A stretch of DNA of 64,000 nucleotides from JAFGOG01 sp034429215 (GCA_034429215.1 DAOUGI010000040.1:14835-78834); one strand, 5' to 3'; counted from the first letter of the stretch, positions 1-9,124 are shown. Notes: a model not told the origin generated them from the sequence alone. A program made the numbers and translations.

Positions 1-2
1 CG

Positions 3-818
3 GATATCCTGGGCGCCTGTCGCACCGCCGCCGTGCAGCAGGACGGTGAGTGGGTCATCAACGGCGAGAAGGTGTACGTCAGTGGTGTTCGCGAGTCGCT
101 GGCCATGGGCGGCGTCCACCTGCTGTTGGTTCGCACCGATCCCGATCCGGCCGCCGGCCACCGGGCCTTTACCTTCTTTGCCCTGCCGCTCAAAGGCACC
201 CCAGGCATCATGCCCACCTACTTCAAGGACATGGGACGGATGGGCATTTCGACCGGCGGCTTTGCCATGAACGACGTGCGCCTGCCGGCCAACCACCAGG
301 TCGGCGACCTGCATCGCGGCTTTTACCACGCCATGGAGGGCTTTTCGGCGGCGCGGGTGCTGATCGGCGCGACTTGCGTCGGCGCCAGTGAGGCGGTGCT
401 GGATCTCGGCGTCGAGCATATCAAACAGCGCCGGGCCTTTGGCCGGCCTCTGGCCTCGTACGAGGGCATTTCCTTCCCGATGGCAGATCACTATGCCAAC
501 CTGGAAAGCACCAAGCTGCTGGTCTACAAGGCGGCGTGGATCATGGACCAGAAGTACGGGGCCGGCGCTGCCGGCCACAGCGACATCGCCCTGGCCGCGG
601 CGTTGGCCAAGCTGCGCGCTCCCAAGATGGGCCTAGATCTGATGAACGAGGTGGCCGACTGGTTCGGGGCGATGGCCTACACCAAAGAGTGTCCGGTCGA
701 GATGGGCATCCGCGGTATCCGCTCCTATTCAATTGGCGCCGAGGGAACCATGAATATTATGCGGCTGATCATCAGCCGTGAGCTGCTGGGACCCGAGTTC
801 TTACCCTACCGGAATTAG
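3..818 (+). CDS. acyl-CoA dehydrogenase, C-terminal part (cut by window start)
   Basis: The reading frame is already open at the window edge, so the 5' part is missing; 271 residues are visible. They cover the end of the middle beta domain and the whole C-terminal four-helix domain of a flavin-dependent acyl-CoA dehydrogenase, which oxidises an acyl-CoA to the trans-2-enoyl-CoA. The C-terminal block SIGAEGTMNIMRLIISREL matches the family motif that carries the catalytic glutamate in many members, and RRAFGRPLASYEG is the typical FAD/tetramer-contact helix. Substrate chain length cannot be read from this part. A palindromic hairpin follows 15 bases after the stop, and the next gene has its own promoter, so this looks like the last gene of its operon. 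Confidence 0.9.
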   Translation, partial: DILGACRTAAVQQDGEWVINGEKVYVSGVRESLAMGGVHLLLVRTDPDPAAGHRAFTFFALPLKGTPGIMPTYFKDMGRMGISTGGFAMNDVRLPANHQVGDLHRGFYHAMEGFSAARVLIGATCVGASEAVLDLGVEHIKQRRAFGRPLASYEGISFPMADHYANLESTKLLVYKAAWIMDQKYGAGAAGHSDIALAAALAKLRAPKMGLDLMNEVADWFGAMAYTKECPVEMGIRGIRSYSIGAEGTMNIMRLIISRELLGPEFLPYRN

Positions 819-832
819 CGGTATTCAGGTGA

Positions 833-868
833 TAGACCTGGCAGGTTTTCCTCAACCTGCCAGGCCTA
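833..868. repeat. stop-proximal palindrome, CCTGRCAGGT family copy 1
   Basis: Arms at 833-847 and 854-868 pair over 15 bases with one G-T mismatch; the loop is six bases. It starts 15 bases after the acyl-CoA dehydrogenase stop. Closely similar elements lie at 34628-34662 and 52600-52633. No T-run follows, so it may end transcription weakly or protect the mRNA 3' end. Confidence 0.75.
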
Positions 869-871
869 TGC

Positions 872-889
872 TATAATGGACTCAGGAGG
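872..889 (+). promoter_or_regulatory. -10 box and ribosome binding site of the Lon-like gene
   Basis: A perfect TATAAT lies at 872-877 and AGGAGG at 884-889, ten bases before the ATG at 900. The predicted transcript would start within or just before the ribosome binding site. No good -35 box is present; the region where it should be is the arm and loop of the preceding palindrome. Confidence 0.5.
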
Positions 890-899
890 AAGGTTCAAC

Positions 900-3323
900 A
901 TGACCTACGTCAAGCCATTGCCAATCGAAGCCCTTTACCGGCGCGCAAACCTCGACCTGCCCAATTTCGAGACGACTGATCAGTTGCAGGATCCGGCCGG
1001 GATCATCGGCCAGCCACGGGCCGTCGAGGCGGTCCGGTTCGGCATCGGGATGGAACGGCAGGGGTACAACATCTTTGCCCTGGGATCGGTCGGGGTGGGC
1101 AAGCACTCTATCGTCGGCCAATTCTTCGAGCAGCATGCCGCCGACGAGCCTGTGCCTTTTGATTGGTGCTACGTCCACAATTTCCTAGAGCTGCACAAGC
1201 CTCGGGCGCTGTGTCTGTCGCCGGGCAAGGGCGCCGAGCTGCGCCAGGACATGGCCCAGTTGGTGGAGGTGCTGCGCACCGACCTGTCGGCGGCGTTCGA
1301 CAGCGAGGAGTATCGCACCCGCCGTCAGGTGATCGAAGAGGAGCTCAAGGAACGGCAGGAAGGCGTCTTTACCCAGGTTCAACAACAGGCTCAGGAACGG
1401 GGCCTGGACCTGCTCCAGACACCTTCCGGATTGGCAATGGCGCCTGTGCGCGATGGCCAGGTGCTGTCACAAGAGGATGTTGCGAAGCTGCCCAAGGATG
1501 AGCAGCAGCAGATGGAAGCCGACGTGGAGCAGCTCCAGGAAGTGCTCCAGCGGGCCGTCCAGCAGTTCCCCCGCTGGCAGCGTGAGACCCGGGACCAGAT
1601 CAAGGCACTGGACGGCGAGATCGCCAATGCGGCGATTGGCGGCCATATCGACGAAATCCGCGCCAAGTACGCCGGCCTGGCGGCGGTCGAGGGCTACCTG
1701 AACGCCGTGCGGCAGGACGTGATCGACCACGTCCAGGATTTTCTGCCCCAGGAGGAGGGCCAGTCGTCGGCCATGCTGTCCGAAGCCGGTGACGATGCCG
1801 CCCTATTCCAGGCCGAGCTGCCCCTTTCTCGCCGCTACCAGGTGAACGTCCTGGTCGATCACAGCGGCTCACAGGGAGCGCCGGTCGTCTACGAAGATAA
1901 CCCTACCTATCAGAACCTGATGGGACGGGTGGAGCATATCTCCCAGATGGGGGCGCTGCTGACCGATTTCAGCCTGATCAAGCCCGGTGCGCTTCACCAG
2001 GCCAATGGCGGTTATTTGATCTTGGATGCGCGCAAGGTATTGCTGGAGCCTTATGTCTGGGAGGAGCTGAAACGGGCCCTGCAAGCGCGCCAGATCCAGA
2101 TCGGAGCGCTGGGCCAGACGCTCAGCGTGGTCAGCACCATTTCCCTGGAGCCTGAGCCGATCCCCCTTGATGTCAAGGTCGCCTTGCTGGGCGACAGCAC
2201 GTTGTACTATACCCTGTGTGAGGCCGATCCCGATTTCGCCGAGCTTTTCAAGGTGCAGGCCGATTTCGAGGACGAGATGGAACGCACCGCTGAGAACGAG
2301 GGCCTGTATGCCAACCTGGTGGGCAGCATGATCCACCAGGCCGGGCTGCGGCCATTTGACCGGGCGGCTGTGGCCCGCATCATCGAGCACAGCTCGCGGC
2401 TGGCGGGTGATGCCGGCAAGCTGTCGACCCAGATGAGAGTCATCGCCAACCTGGTGCGCGAGGCCGATTACTGGGCCGATCAGGCCGGGCGCGACGTGGC
2501 GAGCGCTGCGGATGTGCAGCGGGCGATCGATGCCCAAGTTTACCGCTCTGACCGGCTGCGGGAGCGGATGCAGGAGAATATCCTGCGCGGGACGATCCTG
2601 ATCGACACCGAAGGGTCCAAGGTAGGCCAGGTCAACGGCCTGTCTGTTCTACAACTGGGCAACTTTTCCTTCGGCGAGCCGAGCCGCATCACGGCTCGGG
2701 TGCGGCTGGGCAAGGGCGAGGTGATCAACATCGAGCGGGAGGTCGAGATGAGCGGGCCGATCCATTCCAAGGGGGTATTGATCCTGGCCGGCTTTCTGGG
2801 GGCACGCTACGCAGCCGACCGTCCCCTATCCCTGTCGGCCAGCCTGGTCTTTGAGCAGTCCTACAGCGGCGTCGAAGGCGATAGCGCTTCGTCGGCCGAG
2901 CTGTACGCCCTTCTGTCGGCCATCGCCGAAGTGCCGCTCAGCCAATCGCTGGCGGTGACCGGCTCGGTCAACCAGCACGGCCAAATACAGGCCATCGGCG
3001 GGGTGAACGAAAAGATCGAGGGTTTTTTCGACCTATGCTGGGCCAGAGGGTTGACCGGCAAGCAGGGGGTGGTGATCCCGGTCTCGAACGTCAAGCACCT
3101 GATGCTGCGCCACGACGTGGTCGAGGCGGTAGCCGCCGGGCAGTTCCAGGTCTATGCCGTCGAGACGATCGACCAGGGCATCGAGCTGCTGACCGGCATG
3201 CCGGCAGGTGAGAGGAACAAGGCCGGCAACTATCCCAAGGGCAGCATCAACTACCGGGTCGAGGCGCGGCTGGCCGAGCTGGCCAAAAAGCGGGTAGCCC
3301 TGGCCAAGGAGCAGGAGGCATGA
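900..3323 (+). CDS. ATP-dependent Lon-family protease (LonB/LonC-like, AAA_32 type)
   Basis: A cytoplasmic AAA+ serine protease (peptidase family S16) of 807 residues. The P-loop GSVGVGKH is near residues 62-69, followed by a coiled-coil-rich insert (about 150-270) and a second AAA segment with GGYLILDARKVLLEPY. The C-terminal protease domain carries the Lon dyad: Ser662 in EGDSASSAE and Lys705 in NEKIEGF. Their 43-residue spacing equals that of E. coli Lon (Ser679/Lys722). There is no N-terminal LAN substrate-binding domain, which distinguishes this group from classical LonA. An in-frame ATG at 876 overlaps the -10 box, so the ATG at 900 behind AGGAGG was chosen. The stop overlaps the start of the universal stress protein gene (ATGA), implying translational coupling and a shared stress role. 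Confidence 0.9.
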   Translation: MTYVKPLPIEALYRRANLDLPNFETTDQLQDPAGIIGQPRAVEAVRFGIGMERQGYNIFALGSVGVGKHSIVGQFFEQHAADEPVPFDWCYVHNFLELHKPRALCLSPGKGAELRQDMAQLVEVLRTDLSAAFDSEEYRTRRQVIEEELKERQEGVFTQVQQQAQERGLDLLQTPSGLAMAPVRDGQVLSQEDVAKLPKDEQQQMEADVEQLQEVLQRAVQQFPRWQRETRDQIKALDGEIANAAIGGHIDEIRAKYAGLAAVEGYLNAVRQDVIDHVQDFLPQEEGQSSAMLSEAGDDAALFQAELPLSRRYQVNVLVDHSGSQGAPVVYEDNPTYQNLMGRVEHISQMGALLTDFSLIKPGALHQANGGYLILDARKVLLEPYVWEELKRALQARQIQIGALGQTLSVVSTISLEPEPIPLDVKVALLGDSTLYYTLCEADPDFAELFKVQADFEDEMERTAENEGLYANLVGSMIHQAGLRPFDRAAVARIIEHSSRLAGDAGKLSTQMRVIANLVREADYWADQAGRDVASAADVQRAIDAQVYRSDRLRERMQENILRGTILIDTEGSKVGQVNGLSVLQLGNFSFGEPSRITARVRLGKGEVINIEREVEMSGPIHSKGVLILAGFLGARYAADRPLSLSASLVFEQSYSGVEGDSASSAELYALLSAIAEVPLSQSLAVTGSVNQHGQIQAIGGVNEKIEGFFDLCWARGLTGKQGVVIPVSNVKHLMLRHDVVEAVAAGQFQVYAVETIDQGIELLTGMPAGERNKAGNYPKGSINYRVEARLAELAKKRVALAKEQEA

Positions 3324-4168
3324 GCGACGAGGAGCGCGAGCCGGTCTTCCAGCGCATCGTGGTAGCGCTGGATGCATCGCCTCACAGTCTGGCAGCGCTG
3401 GAGGCCGCGGTCGCCCTGGCTGCCGACCTCCAGGCCGAGCTGCTGGGCTTGTTTGTCGAAGATGCCGACCTGCTGCGGCTGGCAGGGCTGTCTTTTGCCC
3501 AAGAGTTGGGGCTCTATTCGGCGACGCCTCGCCCTCTGGATGAGCCACGGCTGGAACGGGAGCTGCGGGCGCGGGCGTGCCGGGCAGAGCAGGCGCTGGC
3601 GGCGCTGGCCGACCGCGCGCAGGTGCGTTGGTCGTTCCGCGTGGTGCGTGGGACAATCTCTGCCGAGTTGCTGGCGGCTGCTGCTGAAGCCGACCTGATC
3701 AGCCTGGGCCGGACCGGCTGGTCGTTGGCCGGCCGGCGGCGGGTGGGTTCCACGGCCCGGACCATTCTGTCCCAGGCTTCTCGGCCGGCTCTGGTCGTCC
3801 GGCAAGGCGCCCATTTGGAGCTGCCCCTCATGGTCGTTTATGACGGGTCGGCGCTGGCCGGCAAGGCTCTGACTACGGCGGCCCGCCTGTCGCAGGGCAA
3901 GGAGGGGGAGCTGCTCGTCTTGGTGGCAGCCGATGACCCGGCCGAGACCGGACGTTTGCAGGCCCAGGCCGCCGGGTGGCTACAGGCGCGGGATGTACCG
4001 GTTCGTTTCCGCCAACTGACCGAAGCGACCGTGTCCACGCTGGTGCAGGCCCTGAAAACGGAAGGCTGTGGCACCCTGGTCCTGCCGGCTGAAACCACTC
4101 TGCTGCGCGACGAAGCATTGACAACGCTGGTGGAGGATCTCGATTTTCCGATGTTGCTGATCCGATAA
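3320..4168 (+). CDS. tandem-domain universal stress protein
   Basis: A 282-residue soluble protein with two UspA-type domains. The first runs from about residue 8 (RIVVALDASPHSLAAL) to 155 and contains GRTGWSLAGRRRVGSTARTI, close to the G-2x-G-9x-G-S/T nucleotide-binding pattern. The second (about 165-282) is shorter and degenerate, keeping MVVYDGSALAGKAL at its start and ending FPMLLIR. Family members bind ATP or AMP and are induced by stress; the ligand here is not determined. The start codon overlaps the Lon stop by four bases, so both proteins are probably made together. Confidence 0.85.
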   Translation: MSDEEREPVFQRIVVALDASPHSLAALEAAVALAADLQAELLGLFVEDADLLRLAGLSFAQELGLYSATPRPLDEPRLERELRARACRAEQALAALADRAQVRWSFRVVRGTISAELLAAAAEADLISLGRTGWSLAGRRRVGSTARTILSQASRPALVVRQGAHLELPLMVVYDGSALAGKALTTAARLSQGKEGELLVLVAADDPAETGRLQAQAAGWLQARDVPVRFRQLTEATVSTLVQALKTEGCGTLVLPAETTLLRDEALTTLVEDLDFPMLLIR

Positions 4169-4215
4169 ATGTGGGGTCTGTGTCCCATGGTCACGATGCA
4201 TTGAGGAGGAACGCC

Positions 4216-6135
4216 ATGACCACTTTCAAAATCGAGTCTTTGCTGGCCGCCCGGCTCTTTGTCAGTCCTCAACTGGCCGGCGAGCGTATTTATTTCCTGA
4301 GCGACCTCTCCGGCCGGATCAGCCTGTATGCCATGGACCGCGCCGGCAGCGTGCCTGAGCCGCTCCTGCCACCGGATATCGCCCTGCAGAACCCGGCGCT
4401 GATGAACGGCGAGTCGTTCCATGTCTTTCCCAAGCTGGGCAAGATTCTGGTCATGATCGACCAGGACGGCGACGAGAACTACCAGCCTACCCTGATCCCG
4501 CTCGATGGCGGCCTGCCCGAGCCTGTCCTGGCCGAGCGGTTCAAGGGCCAGCAGGTCAACGTTTTTCACTGCGACGTTGAACGCAACCTGGCCGCGCTGT
4601 TTGTCGATCCGCGCACCAGCCCGCTCAACGAATCCTACCTGCTAAACCTGGAGACGATGGAGCTGACCGACCTGGGCACTAGCGTGTACGGCAATTACTA
4701 CACCGGCGCCAACGCCGACTATTCGCGGATCATCCTGATTGACAACTATACCGCCGCCGACCACACCGTCTACCTGTGGGAAAAGGGGGCGGGCGGGCGC
4801 AAGCTGTTGTACGGCAAGCCGCTTGACGAGCGGCAGCCGGGCGAGACCGTGCCGTTGAACGCGATCGGTGCCTGCCACTTTACGTCCGGCGATAAGGGCC
4901 TGCTGCTGACCACGGCGCTGTTCAGCGATGCCTATGGGCTGGGTTACCTGCCGCTGGCCGGCGACCGCCAGGTGCAGCCGGTCAAGGTGGTGGGCACCGT
5001 CCACTACGGCCAGGGCGAGCTATCCGGTCTGGAACACCTGGCCGGTAACCGCTACCTGTTGACCTACAACATCGACGACTGCTCCTTTGCCTACGAGGGT
5101 GCCTTTGATGAGGCGGCGCTCCGCTTTCAGGTTGACGTTGTGGTGTGTGGCACCGGCGCACTGAGCAACGGCGTGCTTCAGGCGCTCCACTTTGACAGGG
5201 CGAGCGGCGATTATGCCGCCTCCTTCTCCACCGCCACTTCGCCGGTCCAGATCTACACCATCGAGAGGGCGGCCAAGAAGGCGGTCCGGCGCACCCACCA
5301 GCGCATCCTGGGCATCCCCGACCGCCTGTTGTCCTCCGGCGAGGATGTCTCCTATGTCAGCCATGACGGGCTGCGTGTTTCGGCGCGGCTGTACCTGCCG
5401 GCGGCCGAGTTGGGCTTTACCGGGCCGCGGCCGGTGGTATTTTACATCCACGGCGGGCCGCAGAGTCAGGAACGGCCCGATTTCACCTGGTTTTCGATGC
5501 CGCTCATCCAGTTCCTGACACTGAATGGCTTGGCGGTGTATGTGCCCAATGCGCGAGGCTCCACAGGCTATGGGCTGGATTACATGAAGCGGGTGGACCA
5601 CGACTGGGGCGGTCAGGACCGGCTGGACCACGTGGCCGCCTTTGACCACCTGCGGCGGGACTCTCGACTGGACCTGGATCGGGCCGGCGTGGTAGGCCGC
5701 TCCTACGGCGGCTTTATGACCCTGACCCTGACCGGGCGGCACCCGGATCTGTGGAAGGCGGCGTGCGACATGTTTGGCCCATACAACCTGATCACCTTTG
5801 TCGAGCGACTGCCCGAGACCTGGAAGACCTATTTCTATCTGTCGATCGGTCACCCGGAGAAGGACCATGAGGCGTTGGTGGCCCACTCGCCTTCCACCTA
5901 CCTGCACCAACTGGCCTGCCCGATGCTCGTCATCCAGGGACGGAACGATCCGCGCGTCCGCGAGGCCGAGTCACGTGACTTGGTAGAGGAGCTGCGCCGC
6001 CAAGGCAAGCAGGTCGAGCTGTTGGTCTTTGAGAACGAGGGACACGACGTGCTCAAGCTGGAGAACAAGGTGCGCTGCTACAACGAGATCACCGATTTCT
6101 TTGTCCAGCACCTGGAGCCCAACCGGACGGCCTAA
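4216..6135 (+). CDS. S9 family peptidase (prolyl oligopeptidase / acylaminoacyl-peptidase type)
   Basis: A 639-residue serine peptidase: an N-terminal seven-bladed beta-propeller (about 1-370) gating a C-terminal alpha/beta-hydrolase (about 380-639). The catalytic triad is Ser496 in GRSYGGF, Asp578 in GRNDPRV and His610 in NEGHDV, with the oxyanion motif HGGPQSQERP. Such enzymes cleave short peptides, often releasing blocked N-terminal residues. There is no signal peptide, so it is likely cytoplasmic. The start was set at the ATG at 4216 because GAGGAGG lies seven bases before it; an upstream in-frame GTG at 4171 has no ribosome binding site. It follows the stress-protein gene by 47 bases and may be co-transcribed. 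Confidence 0.9.
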   Translation: MTTFKIESLLAARLFVSPQLAGERIYFLSDLSGRISLYAMDRAGSVPEPLLPPDIALQNPALMNGESFHVFPKLGKILVMIDQDGDENYQPTLIPLDGGLPEPVLAERFKGQQVNVFHCDVERNLAALFVDPRTSPLNESYLLNLETMELTDLGTSVYGNYYTGANADYSRIILIDNYTAADHTVYLWEKGAGGRKLLYGKPLDERQPGETVPLNAIGACHFTSGDKGLLLTTALFSDAYGLGYLPLAGDRQVQPVKVVGTVHYGQGELSGLEHLAGNRYLLTYNIDDCSFAYEGAFDEAALRFQVDVVVCGTGALSNGVLQALHFDRASGDYAASFSTATSPVQIYTIERAAKKAVRRTHQRILGIPDRLLSSGEDVSYVSHDGLRVSARLYLPAAELGFTGPRPVVFYIHGGPQSQERPDFTWFSMPLIQFLTLNGLAVYVPNARGSTGYGLDYMKRVDHDWGGQDRLDHVAAFDHLRRDSRLDLDRAGVVGRSYGGFMTLTLTGRHPDLWKAACDMFGPYNLITFVERLPETWKTYFYLSIGHPEKDHEALVAHSPSTYLHQLACPMLVIQGRNDPRVREAESRDLVEELRRQGKQVELLVFENEGHDVLKLENKVRCYNEITDFFVQHLEPNRTA

Positions 6136-6157
6136 CACAACAAGAGACCCACAACAA

Positions 6158-6189
6158 GAAACCTGGTTTTCCTACAGAAACCGGGTTTC
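6158..6189. repeat. GAAACCSGGTTTC double palindrome between convergent genes
   Basis: Two 13-base arms (6158-6170, 6177-6189) pair completely if two G-T pairs are allowed. Each arm is itself a near-palindrome of the form GAAACCSGGTTTC. The right arm lies inside the last codons of the minus-strand rmlD-like gene, encoding its ETRFL tail. It probably serves as a bidirectional terminator. A half element, GAAACCGGGTT, recurs near 21399. Confidence 0.7.
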
Positions 6190-7026
6190 CAATACCTCAT
6201 CCACCCCCCACAGCGGCGACTGCAGCCGCGCCTGGGCCTTATTGATTGCCAGCCGGCAATCGCGGGGGCGGACCAAGCCGCTGTCCCCGCTCTGACCGGG
6301 CGTGATCCCGGCCGGGTCCAGCCCGTAGGCACGGGCCAACCGCACGCCGAACTCGTAGCGGGTGAGCGCCTGTGCCCCGGCCAGGTGCCAGATCCCACTG
6401 TGGCCTTGTTCTTCCACGCCGGCCAGCTCTAGCAGCGCTACGGCCAACTGCTCGGCCCACACCGGGCAGCGCAGCTCATCGGTAAAAAGGGTGATCGGCT
6501 GGCTGTTGCGCAGGCTGTCTACTACCCACAGCGTGCGCGGATCGGGTGGGTCGAAACCGTAGATGAGCGAGGTGCGGACAATGGCCGCCTCTGAGCACAG
6601 CCCGGCGACCGTGCGCTCGGCCTCGGCCTTGGCCCGGCCGTAGGGGGTGACCGGGTTGGGCGGGTCGGCCTCGCAGTATGGGCCGTGCTCGCCGTCAAAG
6701 AGGACGTCGGTGGACATGGTCACCAACCGCACCCCCATCGCTGCGGCGGCTGCTGTCACGTGGCGCGTTCCATCGACGATGACCGACTGCATTGCCTCGG
6801 GTGAGCTCATATTGTAAGCGGTGTGGATCACCGCTGCAGGGCGCAGATCGGCCAGCAGACGAGCCACGGCCGGCCCGTCCCGCACATCCAGGGACACAGC
6901 CTGGCAGCCTGCCAGTAGGTCGGGATGGGAGAAATAGGTGGCAACTACCTGCCACCTGTCTACGGCCTGGCGAACCAAGTGGCGGCCGAGATAGCCGGAG
7001 CCGCCGGTGATCAGCAGGGTGCGCAT
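6172..7026 (-). CDS. SDR-type NAD(P)-dependent sugar epimerase/reductase (RmlD-like)
   Basis: A 284-residue extended short-chain dehydrogenase. The N-terminal Rossmann motif GGSGYLG is at residues 8-14. The catalytic YxxxK is present as YGRAK, with the preceding serine in MSTDVLFDGEHGPY. This last block and NPVTPYGRAK resemble dTDP-4-dehydrorhamnose reductase (RmlD), which makes dTDP-L-rhamnose for surface glycans, but no other rml gene is nearby, so the substrate is open. The last five residues (ETRFL) come from a palindromic repeat. The start lies one base from the rnc stop, so it is likely the third gene of the fabF-rnc transcript. Confidence 0.75.
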   Translation of the reverse strand: MRTLLITGGSGYLGRHLVRQAVDRWQVVATYFSHPDLLAGCQAVSLDVRDGPAVARLLADLRPAAVIHTAYNMSSPEAMQSVIVDGTRHVTAAAAAMGVRLVTMSTDVLFDGEHGPYCEADPPNPVTPYGRAKAEAERTVAGLCSEAAIVRTSLIYGFDPPDPRTLWVVDSLRNSQPITLFTDELRCPVWAEQLAVALLELAGVEEQGHSGIWHLAGAQALTRYEFGVRLARAYGLDPAGITPGQSGDSGLVRPRDCRLAINKAQARLQSPLWGVDEVLETRFL

Positions 7027-7027
7027 A

Positions 7028-7771
7028 TCACCCCTCGCCGGGCGGCGGTGGGATCTCGTCGCCGTTCAGGTTGTCAAGCCCCTCGGCCTCGATCCGTTGG
7101 AGCGCGTCCTGGGCGGCAGCTTGAGCGGCAAGCTGCTTGCTGTGGCCGGTGCCCTGCCCGTAGGCCTTGCTGCCAATGGTCACCTGTACGGTGAACTCTT
7201 TGGCATGATCGGGCCCGCTTTCCGATGTAGTCAGGTAGCGGGGGGTGTGGCGCATATGGCTTTGGGCCAGCTCCTGCAGCCGGCTCTTGGGATCCTTATC
7301 CACTTCGTCTCGCAGCGCGTCTGCTACTTTCTTTTCCATGAACGGCTGGAAAAAGTGCAGCACGGCTTCGAGGCCCTGGTCCAGGTATATCGCCCCTGCC
7401 AGCGCCTCAAAGCCATCGGCCAGGACTGTCGGCCGCTCACGCCCTCCGCTTTCGGCTTCGCCATAGCCCATCAGCAGGTACCGGCCCAGCTCCAGGTCTT
7501 GGGCAAAACCGGCCAGCGTCTCTCGCCGCACCAGCGCCGATCTCAGAGTCGTCAGCGGTCCCTCCGGCAGCTCGGGAAAGCGGTGGTATAGGTACTCGCC
7601 GCTGAGAAAATCGATGACGGCGTCGCCCAGGAACTCGAGCCGCTCGTTGTCCTCGAAAGGAAAGCCGGGATGCTCGTTGATGTATGAGCGGTGGGTCAAT
7701 GCTCGCTGTAACAGGCTCTTGTCCCGAAAGATGATGTCGAGCCTGTGTTCCAGGTTGGAAGGCTCATTCAT
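7028..7771 (-). CDS. rnc: ribonuclease III
   Basis: Double-strand-specific endoribonuclease of 247 residues, the usual family length, needed for rRNA processing and mRNA turnover. The signature NERLEFLGD lies at residues 42-50 with the metal-binding Glu and Asp. The second acidic cluster is ADGFEALAGAIYLDQG. A C-terminal double-stranded-RNA-binding domain (from about 160) begins DPKSRLQELAQ and contains GTGHSKQLAAQAAA. Its start overlaps the end of fabF by eight bases, matching the widespread coupling of rnc with fatty-acid synthesis genes. Confidence 0.97.
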   Translation of the reverse strand: MNEPSNLEHRLDIIFRDKSLLQRALTHRSYINEHPGFPFEDNERLEFLGDAVIDFLSGEYLYHRFPELPEGPLTTLRSALVRRETLAGFAQDLELGRYLLMGYGEAESGGRERPTVLADGFEALAGAIYLDQGLEAVLHFFQPFMEKKVADALRDEVDKDPKSRLQELAQSHMRHTPRYLTTSESGPDHAKEFTVQVTIGSKAYGQGTGHSKQLAAQAAAQDALQRIEAEGLDNLNGDEIPPPPGEG

Positions 7772-9008
7772 GGCAGGCCCGCAGTATTAGTGTTCCATTG
7801 TGACCGCCGAAACCGAACGAATTGGACATGGCTACCGCTACCTCAGTACGACGCGCCTGGTTGGGCACATAGTCCAGGTCGCAGGCCGGGTCGGGCGTGT
7901 GCAAGTTGATCGTTGGCGGGATGATGCCGGTGCGTATGGTCTGGACGCAGATCGCCGCCTCCAGCGCGCCGACGCCACCCATCAGGTGTCCGGTCATCGA
8001 CTTGGTCGCGCTGATCGCCACGCGGCAGGCGTGATCGCCAAAGGCGTGCTTGATCGCCTGCGTCTCGGCTGGGTCACCGACTAACGTGCCGGTGCCGTGG
8101 GCGTTGATGTATGAGATTTCCTCGGGGGCCACACCAGCGCGCTGCATGGCCAACGTCATGCACTGTGCTGCCCCCGCGCCTTCGGCATCAGGCGCTGCGA
8201 TGTGGGCAGCGTCGGAGGTGGCAGCATAGCCGAGCACTTCGGCCAACGGCTCTGCCCCCCGCGCCAGGGCGAACTTGAGCTCTTCCAGAACGAACATCGC
8301 CCCGCCCTCGCTGAGGACAAAGCCGTCGCGGTCGGCGGCGAACGGGCGACACGCACCGCCCGGATCGTCGTTTCGCCGTGACAGGGCGCGCATCCGATCA
8401 AAAGTCGCCACAGCTATCACGCTAGTGGCTGCCTCGAAGGCGCCGGTGAACATGGCCTGGGCGTGACCCCGTACGATCGTTTCATAGGCTTGGCCGATGG
8501 CATCCGCGCCGGTGGAGCAGGCCGAAGAGACGCCCAGATTTGGCCCCTGGGCACCGGTGTGCAAGGCCACCTGGACGGCGGCGGCATCCACGACGATCAT
8601 CGGCACCAACAGTGGGCTCACCCGGCGTGGTCCCTTTTCGCGCAGCACGTCAAACTCCTCGGTATAGGTCCACACGCCGCCCATCCCAGAGCCTATGATA
8701 GCACCTACGTCGTACGCGTTGTGTTTGTCGACGACCAGGCGCGACTGGGCCGAAGCTTCGGCCAACGCGGCGATGGCCATTTGGGTGAAACGATCGGTGT
8801 GGCGAGCTTCCCGGGCCGACATATAGTTGGCCGGGTCAAAACCGTGCGCTTCGCCGGCGATGCGCACCTCAAGGTTGCTGGCGTCGAACAGGGTGATGGG
8901 ACCGATCCCTGACCGCCCGGCGATTAGGTTCCCCCACGCAGTGGGTAGATCAAGTCCGACTGGGGAAATGATCCCCATGCCGGTTATTACGGCTCGTCTG
9001 CGTTCCAT
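7764..9008 (-). CDS. fabF: beta-ketoacyl-ACP synthase II
   Basis: Condensing enzyme that extends acyl-ACP by two carbons from malonyl-ACP in fatty acid synthesis; 414 residues, full length. The catalytic triad is Cys164 (SSACSTGAD), His304 (NAHGTGT) and His341 (MTGHLMGG), one residue offset from E. coli FabF Cys163/His303/His340. The C-terminal glycine-rich SNSFGFGGHN is intact. The start follows GAGGAG by about 13 bases, a long but tolerable spacing; an ATG nearer to the ribosome binding site is out of frame. No acpP or fabD is adjacent; the upstream neighbour is divergent. It leads the fabF-rnc-rmlD-like transcript. Confidence 0.97.
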   Translation of the reverse strand: MERRRAVITGMGIISPVGLDLPTAWGNLIAGRSGIGPITLFDASNLEVRIAGEAHGFDPANYMSAREARHTDRFTQMAIAALAEASAQSRLVVDKHNAYDVGAIIGSGMGGVWTYTEEFDVLREKGPRRVSPLLVPMIVVDAAAVQVALHTGAQGPNLGVSSACSTGADAIGQAYETIVRGHAQAMFTGAFEAATSVIAVATFDRMRALSRRNDDPGGACRPFAADRDGFVLSEGGAMFVLEELKFALARGAEPLAEVLGYAATSDAAHIAAPDAEGAGAAQCMTLAMQRAGVAPEEISYINAHGTGTLVGDPAETQAIKHAFGDHACRVAISATKSMTGHLMGGVGALEAAICVQTIRTGIIPPTINLHTPDPACDLDYVPNQARRTEVAVAMSNSFGFGGHNGTLILRACHE

Positions 9009-9118
9009 TCGTATTCCATGACTCCTCGGCCGGTTCTGTTCTTGCCGTGTGTGCAGTATTTCCCCGGCCCGGCATGAGCAGGTGTCGCTCTGGATGTCTG
9101 CTCTCGATGCTGTCCGCC

Positions 9119-9124
9119 ATTATA
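9119..9124 (-). promoter_or_regulatory. extended -10 promoter for fabF
   Basis: On the minus strand the sequence reads TGCTATAAT, an extended -10 element with a consensus hexamer (9119-9124). There is no convincing -35 box. It would give fabF a leader of about 100 bases. Confidence 0.5.

Noticed and set aside
3..818. Use of the GTG at 33 as the start of the acyl-CoA dehydrogenase gene.
   Set aside because: The frame is open to the window edge, there is no ribosome binding site before 33, and the missing N-terminal domain shows that the gene starts outside the window.
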